Assembly: GCA_052171275.1 (NCBI GenBank)
Contig: CM125795.1
Coordinates: 124,001 to 188,000, forward strand
Length of the DNA stretch: 64,000 nucleotides
Direction of reading: 5' to 3'
Source of the DNA: Arsenophonus sp052171275
GTDB lineage: Bacteria; Pseudomonadota; Gammaproteobacteria; Enterobacterales; Enterobacteriaceae
The first letter of the stretch is position 1. Each line of letters begins with the position of its first letter. The notes beneath the pieces are model-generated. The model was not told where the DNA came from and searched no databases. It saw only the letters and a program-made list of their open reading frames with translations. Position numbers and translations under genes: made by a program. Of this stretch, positions 35,155 through 45,425 are shown in pieces.

Positions 35155-35182
35155 ATAACATATTTCTTCAGAAATATGTTAT
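35155..35182. repeat. 28-bp palindrome between convergent dut and pyrE
   Basis: Thirteen-base arms 35155-35167 and 35170-35182 (core AACATATTTCT / AGAAATATGTT) pair exactly around a central TC, with two G:C pairs. The site between converging genes could suit a bidirectional transcription end, but it is 270 bp from dut and 500 bp from pyrE. Confidence 0.6.
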
Positions 35183-35678
35183 TAATTTCAATAAATTTAT
35201 TAAAACTCTTTAATTTCAATTATTAATCTAATTTTTAGTATTAAAAATACCATCATATGTTTAATAATTAAAATTTAATTTATAAAATTAAATTTTATAA
35301 AAAATAAACTTATATTAATACATATCAATAATAATATAATATATGTTGATATTTTTAAGAAATCTTAATTATAAATTAGAATTAGTTAATATTTAAACTA
35401 TTGAATATAATTTAAATATTTATTTTAATAAATAAATTAAATGACTGAATAAAATTTAGTTATTATAAAAATTTATCAATATTTTATATTATTATTATTT
35501 TTATAGTATCGTATCTATTATCTTTCATAGATTAAAAATTTAAATATTGTATGACTAAATAGAAGAAATTTTATATGATCTTTAGCATATTTTTTTACTT
35601 AATATTTAATATATAATTCTTAATTAATTTTTTTTAAATTCTTATTTTATTGTATTAATTTGATAAGATTATTTTTTT

Positions 35679-36329
35679 CTAAAAAGAATTTATACCATAA
35701 TCATCTCTATAGGATTTCATAATATCTAAATGACTTGACATATTTGAATTTTCATTTAAATAATCAATTAAAATATTAAAAGTAATAATAGAAAATATTT
35801 TACATTTTAGTTTTTTTTTAATTTCCTGTAAAACTGATAGATTATTTTTATTTGTTTCTTGACGATCTAAACTTAATATAATCGTGCTAAGTTTACAATT
35901 ATTCCGCTTAATTATATTTACAGATTCTTCAATTGTAGTTCCAGATGTAATAACATCATCAATAAGAACAACATTTCCTTTTAATGGACTACCGACTAAT
36001 TCTCCACATTCTCCATATCTTTTAACTTCTTTACGATTAAAACAGTAAGGCTTGTCAAAATTATAGTATGTAGATAATATAACTGTTGTTGCTATTACGA
36101 TTGGTATTCCTTTATAGGCTGGTCCAAAAATAATATCACAATCAGGATTATTATCAATAAATATTCTAGCATAAAAATGACCAAGTCTAGTTAAATCTTT
36201 TCCTGTATTAAAAAGACCAATATTGAAAAAATAAGGACTTTTTCGACCAGATTTTAATGTAAATTCACCGAATTTTAACACTCTTTTTTTTATGGCAAGT
36301 TTAATAAATTCACGTTGATAGTCTTTCAT
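35679..36329 (-). CDS. pyrE: Orotate phosphoribosyltransferase
   Basis: Joins orotate to PRPP to make OMP in pyrimidine synthesis. The 216 residues compare with 213 in E. coli. Conserved parts are the N-terminal FGEFTLKSGRKSPYFFN, GPAYKGIP at 69-76, the flexible loop RKEVKRYGECG, and the PRPP-binding signature VLIDDVITSGTT at 121-132. AAAGGAAA gives a good ribosome site. rph lies 70 bp upstream on the same strand, as in E. coli. The G+C-rich attenuator hairpin found between rph and pyrE in E. coli is not visible here. Confidence 0.97.
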   Translation of the reverse strand: MKDYQREFIKLAIKKRVLKFGEFTLKSGRKSPYFFNIGLFNTGKDLTRLGHFYARIFIDNNPDCDIIFGPAYKGIPIVIATTVILSTYYNFDKPYCFNRKEVKRYGECGELVGSPLKGNVVLIDDVITSGTTIEESVNIIKRNNCKLSTIILSLDRQETNKNNLSVLQEIKKKLKCKIFSIITFNILIDYLNENSNMSSHLDIMKSYRDDYGINSF

Positions 36330-36399
36330 TAAATTTTCCTTTTTTTATTTATTTCTAATAAACCATCAAAAAATACAATAGTTAGGTGTAAAAGTTTTA
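36330..36399 (-). promoter_or_regulatory. rph-pyrE spacer without recognisable attenuator
   Basis: In E. coli this spacer carries a UTP-sensitive attenuator, a stable hairpin plus U-run. The 70 bases here read on the minus strand show no stable hairpin and only a ribosome site (AAAGGAAA) before pyrE. UTP control by attenuation is therefore probably lost. Confidence 0.5.
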
Positions 36400-37113
36400 T
36401 TATTCTAATGCTTTTTTTTGTGCGCAAAAAATGCTCTGTAAGGCATTTTTTGCTAAAGAAATTAACGATAGCAAGTCTTCATGACTAAATGGTTTATTCT
36501 CAGCAGTTCCTTGAATTTCAATTAGCTTACCGTTATCCATCATAATAATATTCATATCAGTTTCTGCAATAGAATCTTCACTATATTCTAGATCACAAAT
36601 AAGATTACCATCTACTATTCCAACGGAAATTGCAGCAACCATTGATTTAAGAGGGTTTTTTTTTAGTCTTCCTTCTTCTACCATTTTATTTAATAAATCA
36701 GTTAGGGCGATACAAGCACCAGAAATTGCAGCAGTACGAGTTCCTCCATCAGCTTGAATAACATCACAATCTAATATAATTGTATATTCACTTATTTTTT
36801 TTAAATCAACAGCAGCTCTTAGAGAACGAGCTATAAGGCGTTGTATTTCTATAGTGCGACCAGTTTGTTTCCCTTTTACTGCTTCTCTCATATTACGAAA
36901 ATTTGTTGCTCTTGGTAACATACCATATTCTGCAGTTATCCAACCTTGTGACTGACCTTTTAGAAAACGTGGAACACCTTCTTCTATTGTAGCATTACAT
37001 ACTACTTTAGTATTACCTAATTCAATTAAAACAGAACCTTCAGCATATTTTGTGTATTGTCGAGTTATTTTTATAGGTCGTATCTGATTAGCTTTTCTAT
37101 TCTCTGGACGCAT
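36400..37113 (-). CDS. rph: Ribonuclease PH
   Basis: Phosphate-dependent 3' exonuclease that trims tRNA precursors. The 237 residues match the full-length enzyme (238); E. coli K-12 itself has a frameshifted, shorter copy. Arg86, Arg126 (GGTRTA), Asp180 and Asp186 (ETDMN) of the phosphate and metal site are all present. It forms a probable operon with pyrE and faces yicC across 128 bp. Retention of a tRNA-trimming enzyme is notable in such a small gene set. Confidence 0.97.
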   Translation of the reverse strand: MRPENRKANQIRPIKITRQYTKYAEGSVLIELGNTKVVCNATIEEGVPRFLKGQSQGWITAEYGMLPRATNFRNMREAVKGKQTGRTIEIQRLIARSLRAAVDLKKISEYTIILDCDVIQADGGTRTAAISGACIALTDLLNKMVEEGRLKKNPLKSMVAAISVGIVDGNLICDLEYSEDSIAETDMNIIMMDNGKLIEIQGTAENKPFSHEDLLSLISLAKNALQSIFCAQKKALE

Positions 37114-37241
37114 TATGTTATCTCTGTAGTTAAATAAAAATATATTGATTAAGTTTTTTTATTATACGTTTTTATAAATTGAATGCTATTCTATGATTTT
37201 ATTCAAGGTTAAAATTTGATTTTTTATTTATAGGGTGAAAT
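37114..37241. promoter_or_regulatory. Divergent rph / yicC promoter region
   Basis: These 128 bases must hold the promoters of both operons. A TATAAT-like element occurs on the minus strand (ACGTATAATAAA, near 37160) and several AT-rich -10 candidates on the plus strand, but no -35 is convincing. GGGTGA lies shortly before the yicC ATG. Confidence 0.45.
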
Positions 37242-38105
37242 ATGATCCATAGTATGACCGCTTTTGCGAGACGAGATATAAAAAGTGAATGGGGAAATGC
37301 AGTTTGGGAATTACGTTCTGTTAATCAACGTTATCTTGAAATTTATATTCGCATTCCAGAACAATTCAGAAGTCTAGAATATGTTATCCGTAATCGTTTA
37401 CGTAACAGATTAACACGAGGAAAAGTAGAATGTAGTTTACGTTTTGAATTTAATTTAGATCAGAATACTAAATTATTAGTGAATAAGGAGTTGATTAAGC
37501 AATTAATTAATATCGCTAACTGGATAAAAAAAAATGGATGTAAAGGAGAAATTAATCCTTTAGAAATTCTTCGATGGCCTGGTGTTATGTTAACTCAAGA
37601 ACAAAATTTAGATGTTATTTTTGTTTATTTACTTAATGAGTTAGAATTTGTTTTGGATGATTTCATTCTAAGTAGAGAAAATGAAGGAAGAAGATTAATG
37701 ATAATGATTGAAGAACGATTAGATGCTGTTTATCTTGAAATTGAAGAAGTTAGACGTCAAATGCCAGAGATTTTAAAATTACAACGAGAGCGCTTTAAAA
37801 AAAAAATAGAAGAGATAGAAATTCAGATAGAAAATAATAGAGTAGAAGAAGAGATTATCATGTTAGCACAACGTATTGATGTTGCAGAAGAACTAGATAG
37901 ATTGGATGCTCATATTAAAGAAACGCGTAATATTTTTAAAAAGCAAGAATCTGTTGGTCGTCGATTAGATTTCATGATGCAAGAATTTAATCGTGAAGCA
38001 AATACTTTAGCTTCAAAGTCAATTAATATACAAGTGACAAATTCTGCTATTGAATTGAAAGTATTAATAGAACAAATGCGTGAACAAATTCAAAATATTG
38101 AATAA
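37242..38105 (+). CDS. yicC: YicC family endoribonuclease
   Basis: Member of the YicC/YloC family, recently shown to include endoribonucleases. The 287 residues equal the E. coli length. Conserved parts are MIHSMTAFARR and SVNQRYLE at the N terminus, RLTRGKVECSL, LRWPGV, a charged coiled-coil middle (about 165-205), and the C-terminal AQRIDVAEELDRL, GRRLDFMMQEFNRE and NTLASKSI blocks. GGGTGA precedes the ATG. It is divergent from rph, the ancestral arrangement; both genes concern RNA metabolism. Confidence 0.96.
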   Translation: MIHSMTAFARRDIKSEWGNAVWELRSVNQRYLEIYIRIPEQFRSLEYVIRNRLRNRLTRGKVECSLRFEFNLDQNTKLLVNKELIKQLINIANWIKKNGCKGEINPLEILRWPGVMLTQEQNLDVIFVYLLNELEFVLDDFILSRENEGRRLMIMIEERLDAVYLEIEEVRRQMPEILKLQRERFKKKIEEIEIQIENNRVEEEIIMLAQRIDVAEELDRLDAHIKETRNIFKKQESVGRRLDFMMQEFNREANTLASKSINIQVTNSAIELKVLIEQMREQIQNIE

Positions 38106-38904
38106 ATTTTTTATAGAAAGTTTTTAATATTTTCATATATTATACAATTAATTATTGAAATTAAGTTTTATAAATTTAATATTAATTATATTTAAATTAT
38201 ACTTAATCTAAATATAATTTCAAAAATACTATTTTTAATCAAAAAGTTAACATTAGAAAGATGATATATAATACTTAAAGATAATAAAAAAATTATTAAT
38301 ATTTTATTTTTTTTGATCATAAAATTAAAAATCTCAAATACTAATATGGAAAATATAAAAAATAATCATTAATTTTCTATATTTTAAAAATATTTTAAAG
38401 TTAGCATAAATTATTATTTATTTTTAATTCTAAGATATAAAATAGTGCTAATAAGAGTTAGCTTTTTATTTTTTTTAAAAAATTAATAAATTTATTATAA
38501 ATATTATTATCTTTTAATTTTAAAATTAATTCTTTTGTTAATTAATATCATTTTATCTTTTTTAAAATTAAAAAAACTAGTATTTGAAATCATAAAAATT
38601 CTTTTTAAGAAACATAATATTTATAAATAATTAAATAAAAATCTCTGGTAATACTTTAAAGTGTATTAATTAATATTGTCTATATAACTTTTTTTAAAAC
38701 GTTTATTTAAAATATTCATTTTAATAAAACAAATAATTAATTATTTTCATGTCATAATTTTTATTATAATATTTTAATATAAATCATGTTTAAAATTTAA
38801 TAAAATGAATCTGATGGATTAAATTAATATAAAAAATTAAATAGATTTAATAACAGAATAATAATAAATTAATATGTTTATTAGAATTAAAAATAAATTT
38901 GTAA

Positions 38905-38930
38905 TAACAAAGAAGTATACTTCTTTGTTA
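38905..38930. repeat. 26-bp perfect palindrome with G:C pairs
   Basis: Thirteen-base arms 38905-38917 and 38918-38930 (TAACAAAGAAGTA and its complement) are exact. Three G:C pairs per arm set are far above the local background, so conservation or recent formation is likelier than chance. Confidence 0.8.
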
Positions 38931-40680
38931 AGAATATATGTAAATGTTAAATTTAACGTTTAATAAAAATATTAATATTATATAAAGTTAAAAAAATAAA
39001 ATACATAATCTATTATTATTATATGATATATCTATTTCAAAATAAAAGATTTTATAATTTTGGTTAATTTAATGACTTTAATATCCAATTAGCTTTATTA
39101 AAAAGTGAAATTTATTTTTTCTTCTTTGGTATGGAATAATGAGTTTATTTTTTATTATTATAAAAAATAATAAAGAAAAATTTTATTAAAATATAATTTT
39201 CATAAAAATATTTTAGTAAAAATGATGAATAAATTATTAATAAAGTAATTTGATTAAGAAATTAGTTATTTAAAAATTTAATATATAAATTTAATATTAA
39301 ATAATAAATAAAATATTACAATAACAAAGATTATTAAAATAAACAATTTTAAATATAGAATAAAAAATTAACTATTAACTTTAATATTAATTTCTTAAAT
39401 ATTTTAATATTTTAACATTTATATAATATAAATATAAATTTATAAACATTTTCTATATTAGACTATCTGAGATATTTTTTAGAATATTATTAATTATAAT
39501 GATTATTATAATAAATTATAGAGATTCTTAATGAGATAAAATATATTAAATTTATATGAAGAATGATATCCTATATTAATATTGATTTTAAATTATAATT
39601 AAAATTATCGGAAAAACTTCCAATTTTTACAATTAATTAATTATGATAATTAAAATTCTAAAATATGATCTTATTACTATTTAATACGTTATATTTAGAT
39701 AAATATCAAAATTATATTAAAAACTATATTTTTATATAATCAGTTATTACTGTATAGAATATAGTATATCTATGAAAGATATGTAATTTATTATAAATTA
39801 ATTTTATTATTTATTTAATAATAAAATAACTTTATTTAATATTTTTTTTAAAATTTTTTTAAAAAATTGTATTATTCACATAATAATATGAATAAACTTT
39901 ATTTTGATAAATTCAATATTATATATTGCGATATTACTTCTTAAATAAGTAAATAGTTAATATTTTTATTATGATGTCATTATTATTTAATTCTATTCAT
40001 ATAATTATTTATTCTAAATTAATAATCTTTAAATTTATATTTTAAATTAAATAATTTTTATAAATTTAAAATAAAAGAATGTATAGTTTATATTAAATAT
40101 TTTAATTTTTTAAATTATTTATTTTCTTGCATTAGATTATACATTAAAATTAATAAATTCTTTAACTGATAGAGTTAATAGTTTATTAAAATATATAAAT
40201 AACAATGTTTATCATATTTTTTGATTTTTTATAATTTTTATATATTAAAAAATTATATTTATGCATGAGTTTTTTAATAAGTAATTAACTTATAAGAAAT
40301 ATTAAAAAATTAATAACAAGTTTGATATTTAAATTATTTAAATTGATTTGAATTAAAAGTTAAATTTTCATAAATCAAACTTTCAATATTAAGAAACATA
40401 AAAAATCATTTAATTTTAAAGATAGAATTAATTTCAAAAGTATTTTATATTTAAATATAATAATTAAATTATTTTATTAATATAATAGAGTTATCTAAAA
40501 TAGATATTTTATAATTCTAATGTTTAAGTATTTTCTATTAACTTTTTTTTAAATAAAAATTTTTATTAAAGATAAATTAAATAATTAAATGAAGTATATA
40601 AATTTTATTTATAACATAAAAAAAAGACAAATCAATTTACTCTATTAAAGTTATAAGTAAAATAAAATAAATCATAGTTT

Positions 40681-40697
40681 TACATTGTGACAATGTA
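40681..40697 (+). promoter_or_regulatory. Inverted repeat TACATTGT-G-ACAATGTA before pfkA
   Basis: Perfect 8-base arms around a single G, ending 17 bases before the pfkA ATG and 6 bases before the AGAGGT ribosome site (40704-40709). It could be a repressor operator or an mRNA hairpin affecting initiation. It does not match the Cra site known at E. coli pfkA, and has only one CRP-like half-site (TGTGA). Confidence 0.5.
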
Positions 40698-40714
40698 TTA
40701 AATCAGAGGTCACT

Positions 40715-41692
40715 ATGAATAAAAAAAAAATAAAAAGAGTTGGTGTTTTAACCAGTGGTGGTGATGCACCAGGAATGAATGCTGCTATTCGTAGTGTTGT
40801 ACGAATGGGGCTCTCTGAAGGTTTAGAAGTTTATGGTGTTTATGATGGTTATATGGGTCTTTATCAAAATCGAATGAAAGAACTTAATCGTCTTAGTGTT
40901 TGCGATATTATTAATCGTGGTGGTACTTTTTTAGGTTCTTCTCGTTTTCTTGAATTTCGTGATAACGAAAAAGTAAGATCACAATCTATATATAATATGA
41001 GAAAAAATAATATTGATGCTTTGGTTATTATCGGTGGAGATGGCTCTTATCGTGGTGTAAAAAAGATCACTGAAGCTGGTTTTCCTTGTATAGGTGTTCC
41101 AGGAACTATTGATAATGATGTTGCTGGTACTGATTATGCAATTGGTTATTTTACTGCTTTAAATACAATTGTTGAGGCAATTGATCGGTTACGTGATACT
41201 TCAATTTCACATAAACGTATTTCGATAGTTGAGATAATGGGGCGCTATTGTAGTGATTTAACTTTATCTGCGGCTATTGCTGGAGGATGTGAGTTTGTAG
41301 TATTACCTGAAGTATCATTTGATAGGAATGAACTACTGATAAAAATTAAATCTGGTTTAATAAAAGGGAAACGACACGCGATAGTTACTATTACTGAACA
41401 TATTTATGATGTTAATGAATTAGCTAAATATATAGAAAAAGCTACTGGACATGAGACGCGCGCAACTATTTTGGGACATATTCAGCGCGGCGGTAGTCCA
41501 GTAGCTAATGATCGAGTTTTGGCTTCTCGTATGGGAACTTATTCTATTCAGTTACTTTTACAAGGATATGGAGGATGTTGCGTTGGAATTCAAAATGATA
41601 AATTAGTTCATTATAATGTTATTGATATAGTTGAGAATATGCAACGTAAGTTTAAACATGATTGGTTAGATACAATAAAAAAACTTTATTAA
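40715..41692 (+). CDS. pfkA: 6-phosphofructokinase
   Basis: ATP-dependent phosphorylation of fructose 6-phosphate, the committed step of glycolysis. The 325 residues compare with 320 in E. coli. GVLTSGGDAPGMNAA, the GGDGS ATP site at 108-112, the catalytic TIDND at 131-135, MGRYC, and GHIQRGGSP are intact. A good Shine-Dalgarno AGAGGT sits 5 bases before the ATG. Position 177 reads GRYCSDLTL where E. coli has GRYCGDLTL, a conservative change. The gene stands alone; its upstream inverted repeat and downstream hairpin suggest a single-gene transcript. Confidence 0.97.
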   Translation: MNKKKIKRVGVLTSGGDAPGMNAAIRSVVRMGLSEGLEVYGVYDGYMGLYQNRMKELNRLSVCDIINRGGTFLGSSRFLEFRDNEKVRSQSIYNMRKNNIDALVIIGGDGSYRGVKKITEAGFPCIGVPGTIDNDVAGTDYAIGYFTALNTIVEAIDRLRDTSISHKRISIVEIMGRYCSDLTLSAAIAGGCEFVVLPEVSFDRNELLIKIKSGLIKGKRHAIVTITEHIYDVNELAKYIEKATGHETRATILGHIQRGGSPVANDRVLASRMGTYSIQLLLQGYGGCCVGIQNDKLVHYNVIDIVENMQRKFKHDWLDTIKKLY

Positions 41693-41715
41693 TTATTTTT
41701 TATAATCAGATATAT

Positions 41716-41745
41716 GTTTAATTTTATATTTAGATAAAATTAAAC
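41716..41745 (+). terminator. Possible rho-independent terminator of pfkA
   Basis: GTTTAATTTTAT (41716-41727) pairs perfectly with ATAAAATTAAAC (41734-41745) across ATTTAG, 23 bases after the stop, and is followed by AATTTGTTTTT. Stem closed by G:C pairs, then a T-rich run: the best terminator candidate in the window. Confidence 0.6.
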
Positions 41746-42239
41746 AATTTGTTTTTATTAATTAATTTTAGATTAAAATATTATTTTACTTTATATGAAT
41801 TATAAAATTAAAAATTATTTTAGTTATGTGATAATGATTAAACTATATTTTTTAAAAATTAAATTTCTTTATTATTTCAATTGTTTATTTATTTCAATCT
41901 AATCTATTTCGATAACTTCAGATAATAGTCTACATAAAAATTATTTATAAATTTTCATAAAATAATTATTAATATATTCAATAATTTATATTATTTATTT
42001 TATTTATATCATATAAACTGCGTTATTATTTAATATCATGATATAAGCTAATTTATCTAAAAATGTTATATATAAATAAATAATATTTTAATTAATTTAT
42101 AAATAAAATAAATAGTAAGAATACTTTTATTTGTTTATTATTAGTCTTATATGTATGATTATTTTTAATAATTTAAAGTGAATTAGATTTTATAACTGCA
42201 TATTTAAAATAAATTATATAATATTAAGATAAATATTTA

Positions 42240-42283
42240 ATTTTATTAAAACTTAAAATAATCATTCTAAGTTTTAATAAAAT
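42240..42283. repeat. Hairpin, 16-bp perfect stem, 12-base loop
   Basis: Arms 42240-42255 (ATTTTATTAAAACTTA) and 42268-42283 are exact reverse complements. It lies about 550 bp past pfkA with no gene nearby. Confidence 0.75.
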
Positions 42284-43689
42284 AGTTAAATTCTATTTTA
42301 TAGAATATAATTTTTTATTTATAATTCATACTATATAATAAATGTTATATATCTGTTTTTAAATTAGTTTAATTCTTTATGAAGATTTTAATTCTTAGTA
42401 TTTTTTATAGAAAAAAATAACTTTAAATAAAATTTATTTACTAATTTTTATATAAAAGCTTATTTTTTATTTTTTTATGTATAATTATTTTATATTATAA
42501 TCAATCGTATGAAATTCCTATTTTATGCTGTAACTATTTACTTAAAATATAAAATTTAATTTTAATCTTGACTCTAGCATTTTTATTTATCTAAACGATT
42601 AATTTAGTGTATTCATTATTTTATTACTTAATAATTTAAATATTCATAAGTTTTTGTTAATTTTTATTATTAAGATATAGACTTATTAAATTTAAGTTAT
42701 TTACTTTATTTTAGATAAATAAATACTTTTATTAATATTATTTTATAAAATAATATTTATTTTGATTTTTATATAGTAATGATGGACAAAACTAAAAATT
42801 ACTATATGAGATATATAAAAAATATAGAGAAATGATATAAAAATAGTAAAATTATAAAAAATTTTAAATTATATTATTAATTGATTAACTAAATTAAACT
42901 AACACTATTATAAATAGTATAATTTTCTATATATAGTTTTTAAAAACAAAATAAATTATTTTAATAAGTAAGTTTTTTAATTTCAACTATAGTTATTTTG
43001 AATAAGTATTATTAATAATATTATTACCTTTATTTATATAGATAGATATCTACAAAAAATAATAAATATTAAATTAATATTTAATATTTATTTAAATAGA
43101 AAATTAATTTAAAGAATTTTTTCTTAAATAAAGTATAAATTTATTTAAAATGTATATAAAAGATAATATATAGAATATAAAAACATTTTAATAAGTTAAT
43201 ATATAATATATTTTAACTATAATATAATGATATTATTTTATTTCATTACTACGTTATAGTAAAAAGATGTGCTTTCATAATAAGAAAAATAATTATTTCT
43301 ATTTATTTTATAGCTAATAAATATATTAGAATTTAATTTCTAATGATTAATAATTATAATATATAGTGATTATTTTTTAATAAAATTATATTAGTATAAA
43401 TATAATATATAATATTTACTATCATTAACGGTACATTAGACATTCTATTTAATAATTCTTTCTTTTTTGTTTGATTAAATTATTTAAAGATAATGATAAA
43501 TATAATTAATGAAATAAAAAAAATATAATATATTAATAATATTATAAATGTTTTTTTAAAATTTATTAAAAAGCTGATAAATAATAGTTATTTAAGTTAT
43601 AATATCTATAGAATATTTAATTAATTTTTTACTGCTTAATAATTTTATTATAGTAACTTTAATAAAAATATTGTTATATTTAATTTATT

Positions 43690-44223
43690 TCATAAAATGT
43701 CATTTTTTATTATATATAAATCATCTTTTTTATTATTAGATAAACGTCTTTTATCTAATAATCCAATTAATAAACCAACAATTAATCCAATGGTATGAGC
43801 TGTATTGGCTATATTTATATTAAATATATTTAAATAACCAATAAATAACGATAAAATAGTAAATATCATTAATTGGTTCGTGATAAAAATATCTATTGTT
43901 GGATAACACTTACTTGTTAACCAAACATAACCAATTAGTGAAAAAATAACACCAGATAGACCTCCAAAGGCAGAGTTACTAAAAAATGATTGTCCATAAT
44001 TAGTAAAAAATGATGATAGAATAAAAATAATAAATAGTTTTTTTGTATTTATTTGGCACTCTATCTTACTAGCTAAATACCACCATAACATTAAATTTAA
44101 TGAAATGTGCGTTAATGAAAAGTGAAGTAAAGTAGGAGTAAATAATCGCCAAATTTTAGTATATTGATTACTTAATGGCCAAGAAAAATATACCATTACA
44201 GCATTAATTCCGGAAATTAACAT
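43690..44223 (-). CDS. glpG: Rhomboid intramembrane protease GlpG, N-terminally truncated
   Basis: Serine protease that cuts transmembrane segments within the inner membrane. From the ATG at 44223 the product has 177 residues against 276 in E. coli. The catalytic core is intact: GLSG with Ser90, His143 in NTAHTIG, and the oxyanion residues His39 and Asn43 (HISLN). This ATG falls inside the first membrane helix. The same frame stays open upstream to 44343 and encodes the rest of that helix and a YP motif like that before helix 1 in E. coli, but it has no ATG, GTG or TTG and is closed by TAA at 44344-44346. So the cytoplasmic domain is lost and the true start is unclear: ATT initiation, a partial helix, or an early pseudogene. 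Confidence 0.8.
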   Translation of the reverse strand: MLISGINAVMVYFSWPLSNQYTKIWRLFTPTLLHFSLTHISLNLMLWWYLASKIECQINTKKLFIIFILSSFFTNYGQSFFSNSAFGGLSGVIFSLIGYVWLTSKCYPTIDIFITNQLMIFTILSLFIGYLNIFNINIANTAHTIGLIVGLLIGLLDKRRLSNNKKDDLYIIKNDIL

Positions 44224-44343
44224 CCAAATATAAATAAAAATAGATAAAAAGAAAGTAATAACTGTTAATGGTTTAGATTTTTTTTTAGGATAACTAAAAA
44301 TGATATAATTATTGTGGCTATTTTTTTTATTAACATTTCTAAT

Positions 44344-44846
44344 TTATGAACTTAAAATATAATAATTGCAGTTTAAATAATTATGTCTACCATAGATATA
44401 ATTAGTTTTTTTATTTTTATTAAAATTAAAGTTATTTTTTAATATTTAATTATAAATTAAAAAAAAATCCTTTCTAGTTTGATATAATATTTATTATTAA
44501 ATAACAATTTTTTATTATCATATAATAAATAAATGATTAATTTAATCTATATCTAAATTAGAATTAAGTTAATCATATTTTTAATAAAGTAAGTTACTTA
44601 TATTAGTAATATTATATTAATTAATACTTGAAAAGTTATTCATAATATAAATGAATATTAAAGTTGATATTAATAAGATATAAATAATATTATTAGTATA
44701 ATATTGATATGGTGATGTATGTTATATTAAGAATTTTTTTAATAAAATCACTCAAAAATATTTATTTTAATTTATGCTATATTCTTTTATATTTTAAAAT
44801 ATATTTTTATTTTATTATAAATATTTTTTAAAAAAAATAAATTATA
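44344..44846. other. Gene-free gap between glpG and nfuA
   Basis: Upstream of the glpG open frame and downstream of nfuA. The glpG frame continues past the TAA at 44344-44346 for a few codons that could be cytoplasmic-domain remnants, but the similarity is too weak to call. Nothing else recognised. Confidence 0.6.
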
Positions 44847-45425
44847 TTAATAGTAAGAGTGAACACCACGTTGATGTTCGGTTAAATCTTTTACACCTTT
44901 TAATTCTTTTGGAAACATATTTAGTAATTGCTTTTCAATGCCTTCTCTTAGAGTAACATCAACCATTGAACAACCATTACATCCACCACCGAATTGTAAA
45001 ATTGCGTATCCATTATCAGTAATTTTTATTAATGAAATCCGTCCCCCATGAATAGCTAACTGCGGGTTAATTTGTGATTGAATCACATATTCAACTTGCT
45101 CAGCCAATGAGTTATTATTAATATTTTTTCGTATTTTAGCATTAGGTGCTTTTAGAGTAAGCTGAGATCCTAATTTATTCTTCACAAAATCAATCTCAGC
45201 TTCTTCTAAAAAAGATATGCTGATTTCATCAACATATGCTGAAAATTTATCAAATTTAAATTCAATATCAGTCATTTCGACAGCATCAGGATGGCAATAA
45301 GAAATAGCACCCTCTGCGGAAGGTGTGCCAGGATTAGTTATAAATATTCGAATTTGTGTACCAGGTTCTTGATTTTTTAATAGCTTTACAAAATGAATTT
45401 GCGCTATTTTAGAAATATTAATCAT
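44847..45425 (-). CDS. nfuA: Fe/S biogenesis protein NfuA
   Basis: Carrier that binds a [4Fe-4S] cluster at its dimer interface and passes it to client enzymes. The 192 residues compare with 191 in E. coli. The N-terminal degenerate A-type domain (about 1-95; NPGTP, SYC.PDAVE, LGSQLTLKAPNA) is followed by the Nfu domain with Cys149 and Cys152 in GGGCNGCSMVDVTL. The C terminus LTEHQRGVHSYY is also conserved. One N-terminal cysteine (AEC in E. coli) is replaced by glycine (AEG), which does not affect the Nfu cluster ligands. In E. coli, gntX and bioH lie beside it; gntX is missing here. Confidence 0.97.
   Translation of the reverse strand: MINISKIAQIHFVKLLKNQEPGTQIRIFITNPGTPSAEGAISYCHPDAVEMTDIEFKFDKFSAYVDEISISFLEEAEIDFVKNKLGSQLTLKAPNAKIRKNINNNSLAEQVEYVIQSQINPQLAIHGGRISLIKITDNGYAILQFGGGCNGCSMVDVTLREGIEKQLLNMFPKELKGVKDLTEHQRGVHSYY

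Larger units (their letters stand above)
34887..35678. other. Gene-free gap where slmA is expected
   Basis: Region between the converging dut and pyrE. No trace of slmA, which lies here in E. coli. It contains an 11-bp hairpin next to dut and a 13-bp inverted repeat at 35155-35182. Confidence 0.75.
38106..40714. other. Gene-free region between yicC and pfkA
   Basis: No gene or RNA recognised. It contains a 26-bp perfect palindrome (38905-38930) and, at its right end, a 17-bp inverted repeat next to the pfkA ribosome site. The E. coli chromosome order is broken here. Confidence 0.75.
41693..43689. other. Gene-free region between pfkA and glpG
   Basis: Apart from the pfkA terminator-like hairpin and a 16-bp-stem hairpin at 42240-42283, nothing recognisable is present on either strand. 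Confidence 0.75.

Noticed and set aside
44334..44336. ATG at 44336 as the true glpG start by slippage on A9
   Set aside because: Family-like residues (the YP motif) are encoded before the A-run in the unshifted frame, so slippage is not the simplest reading; kept only as an alternative.
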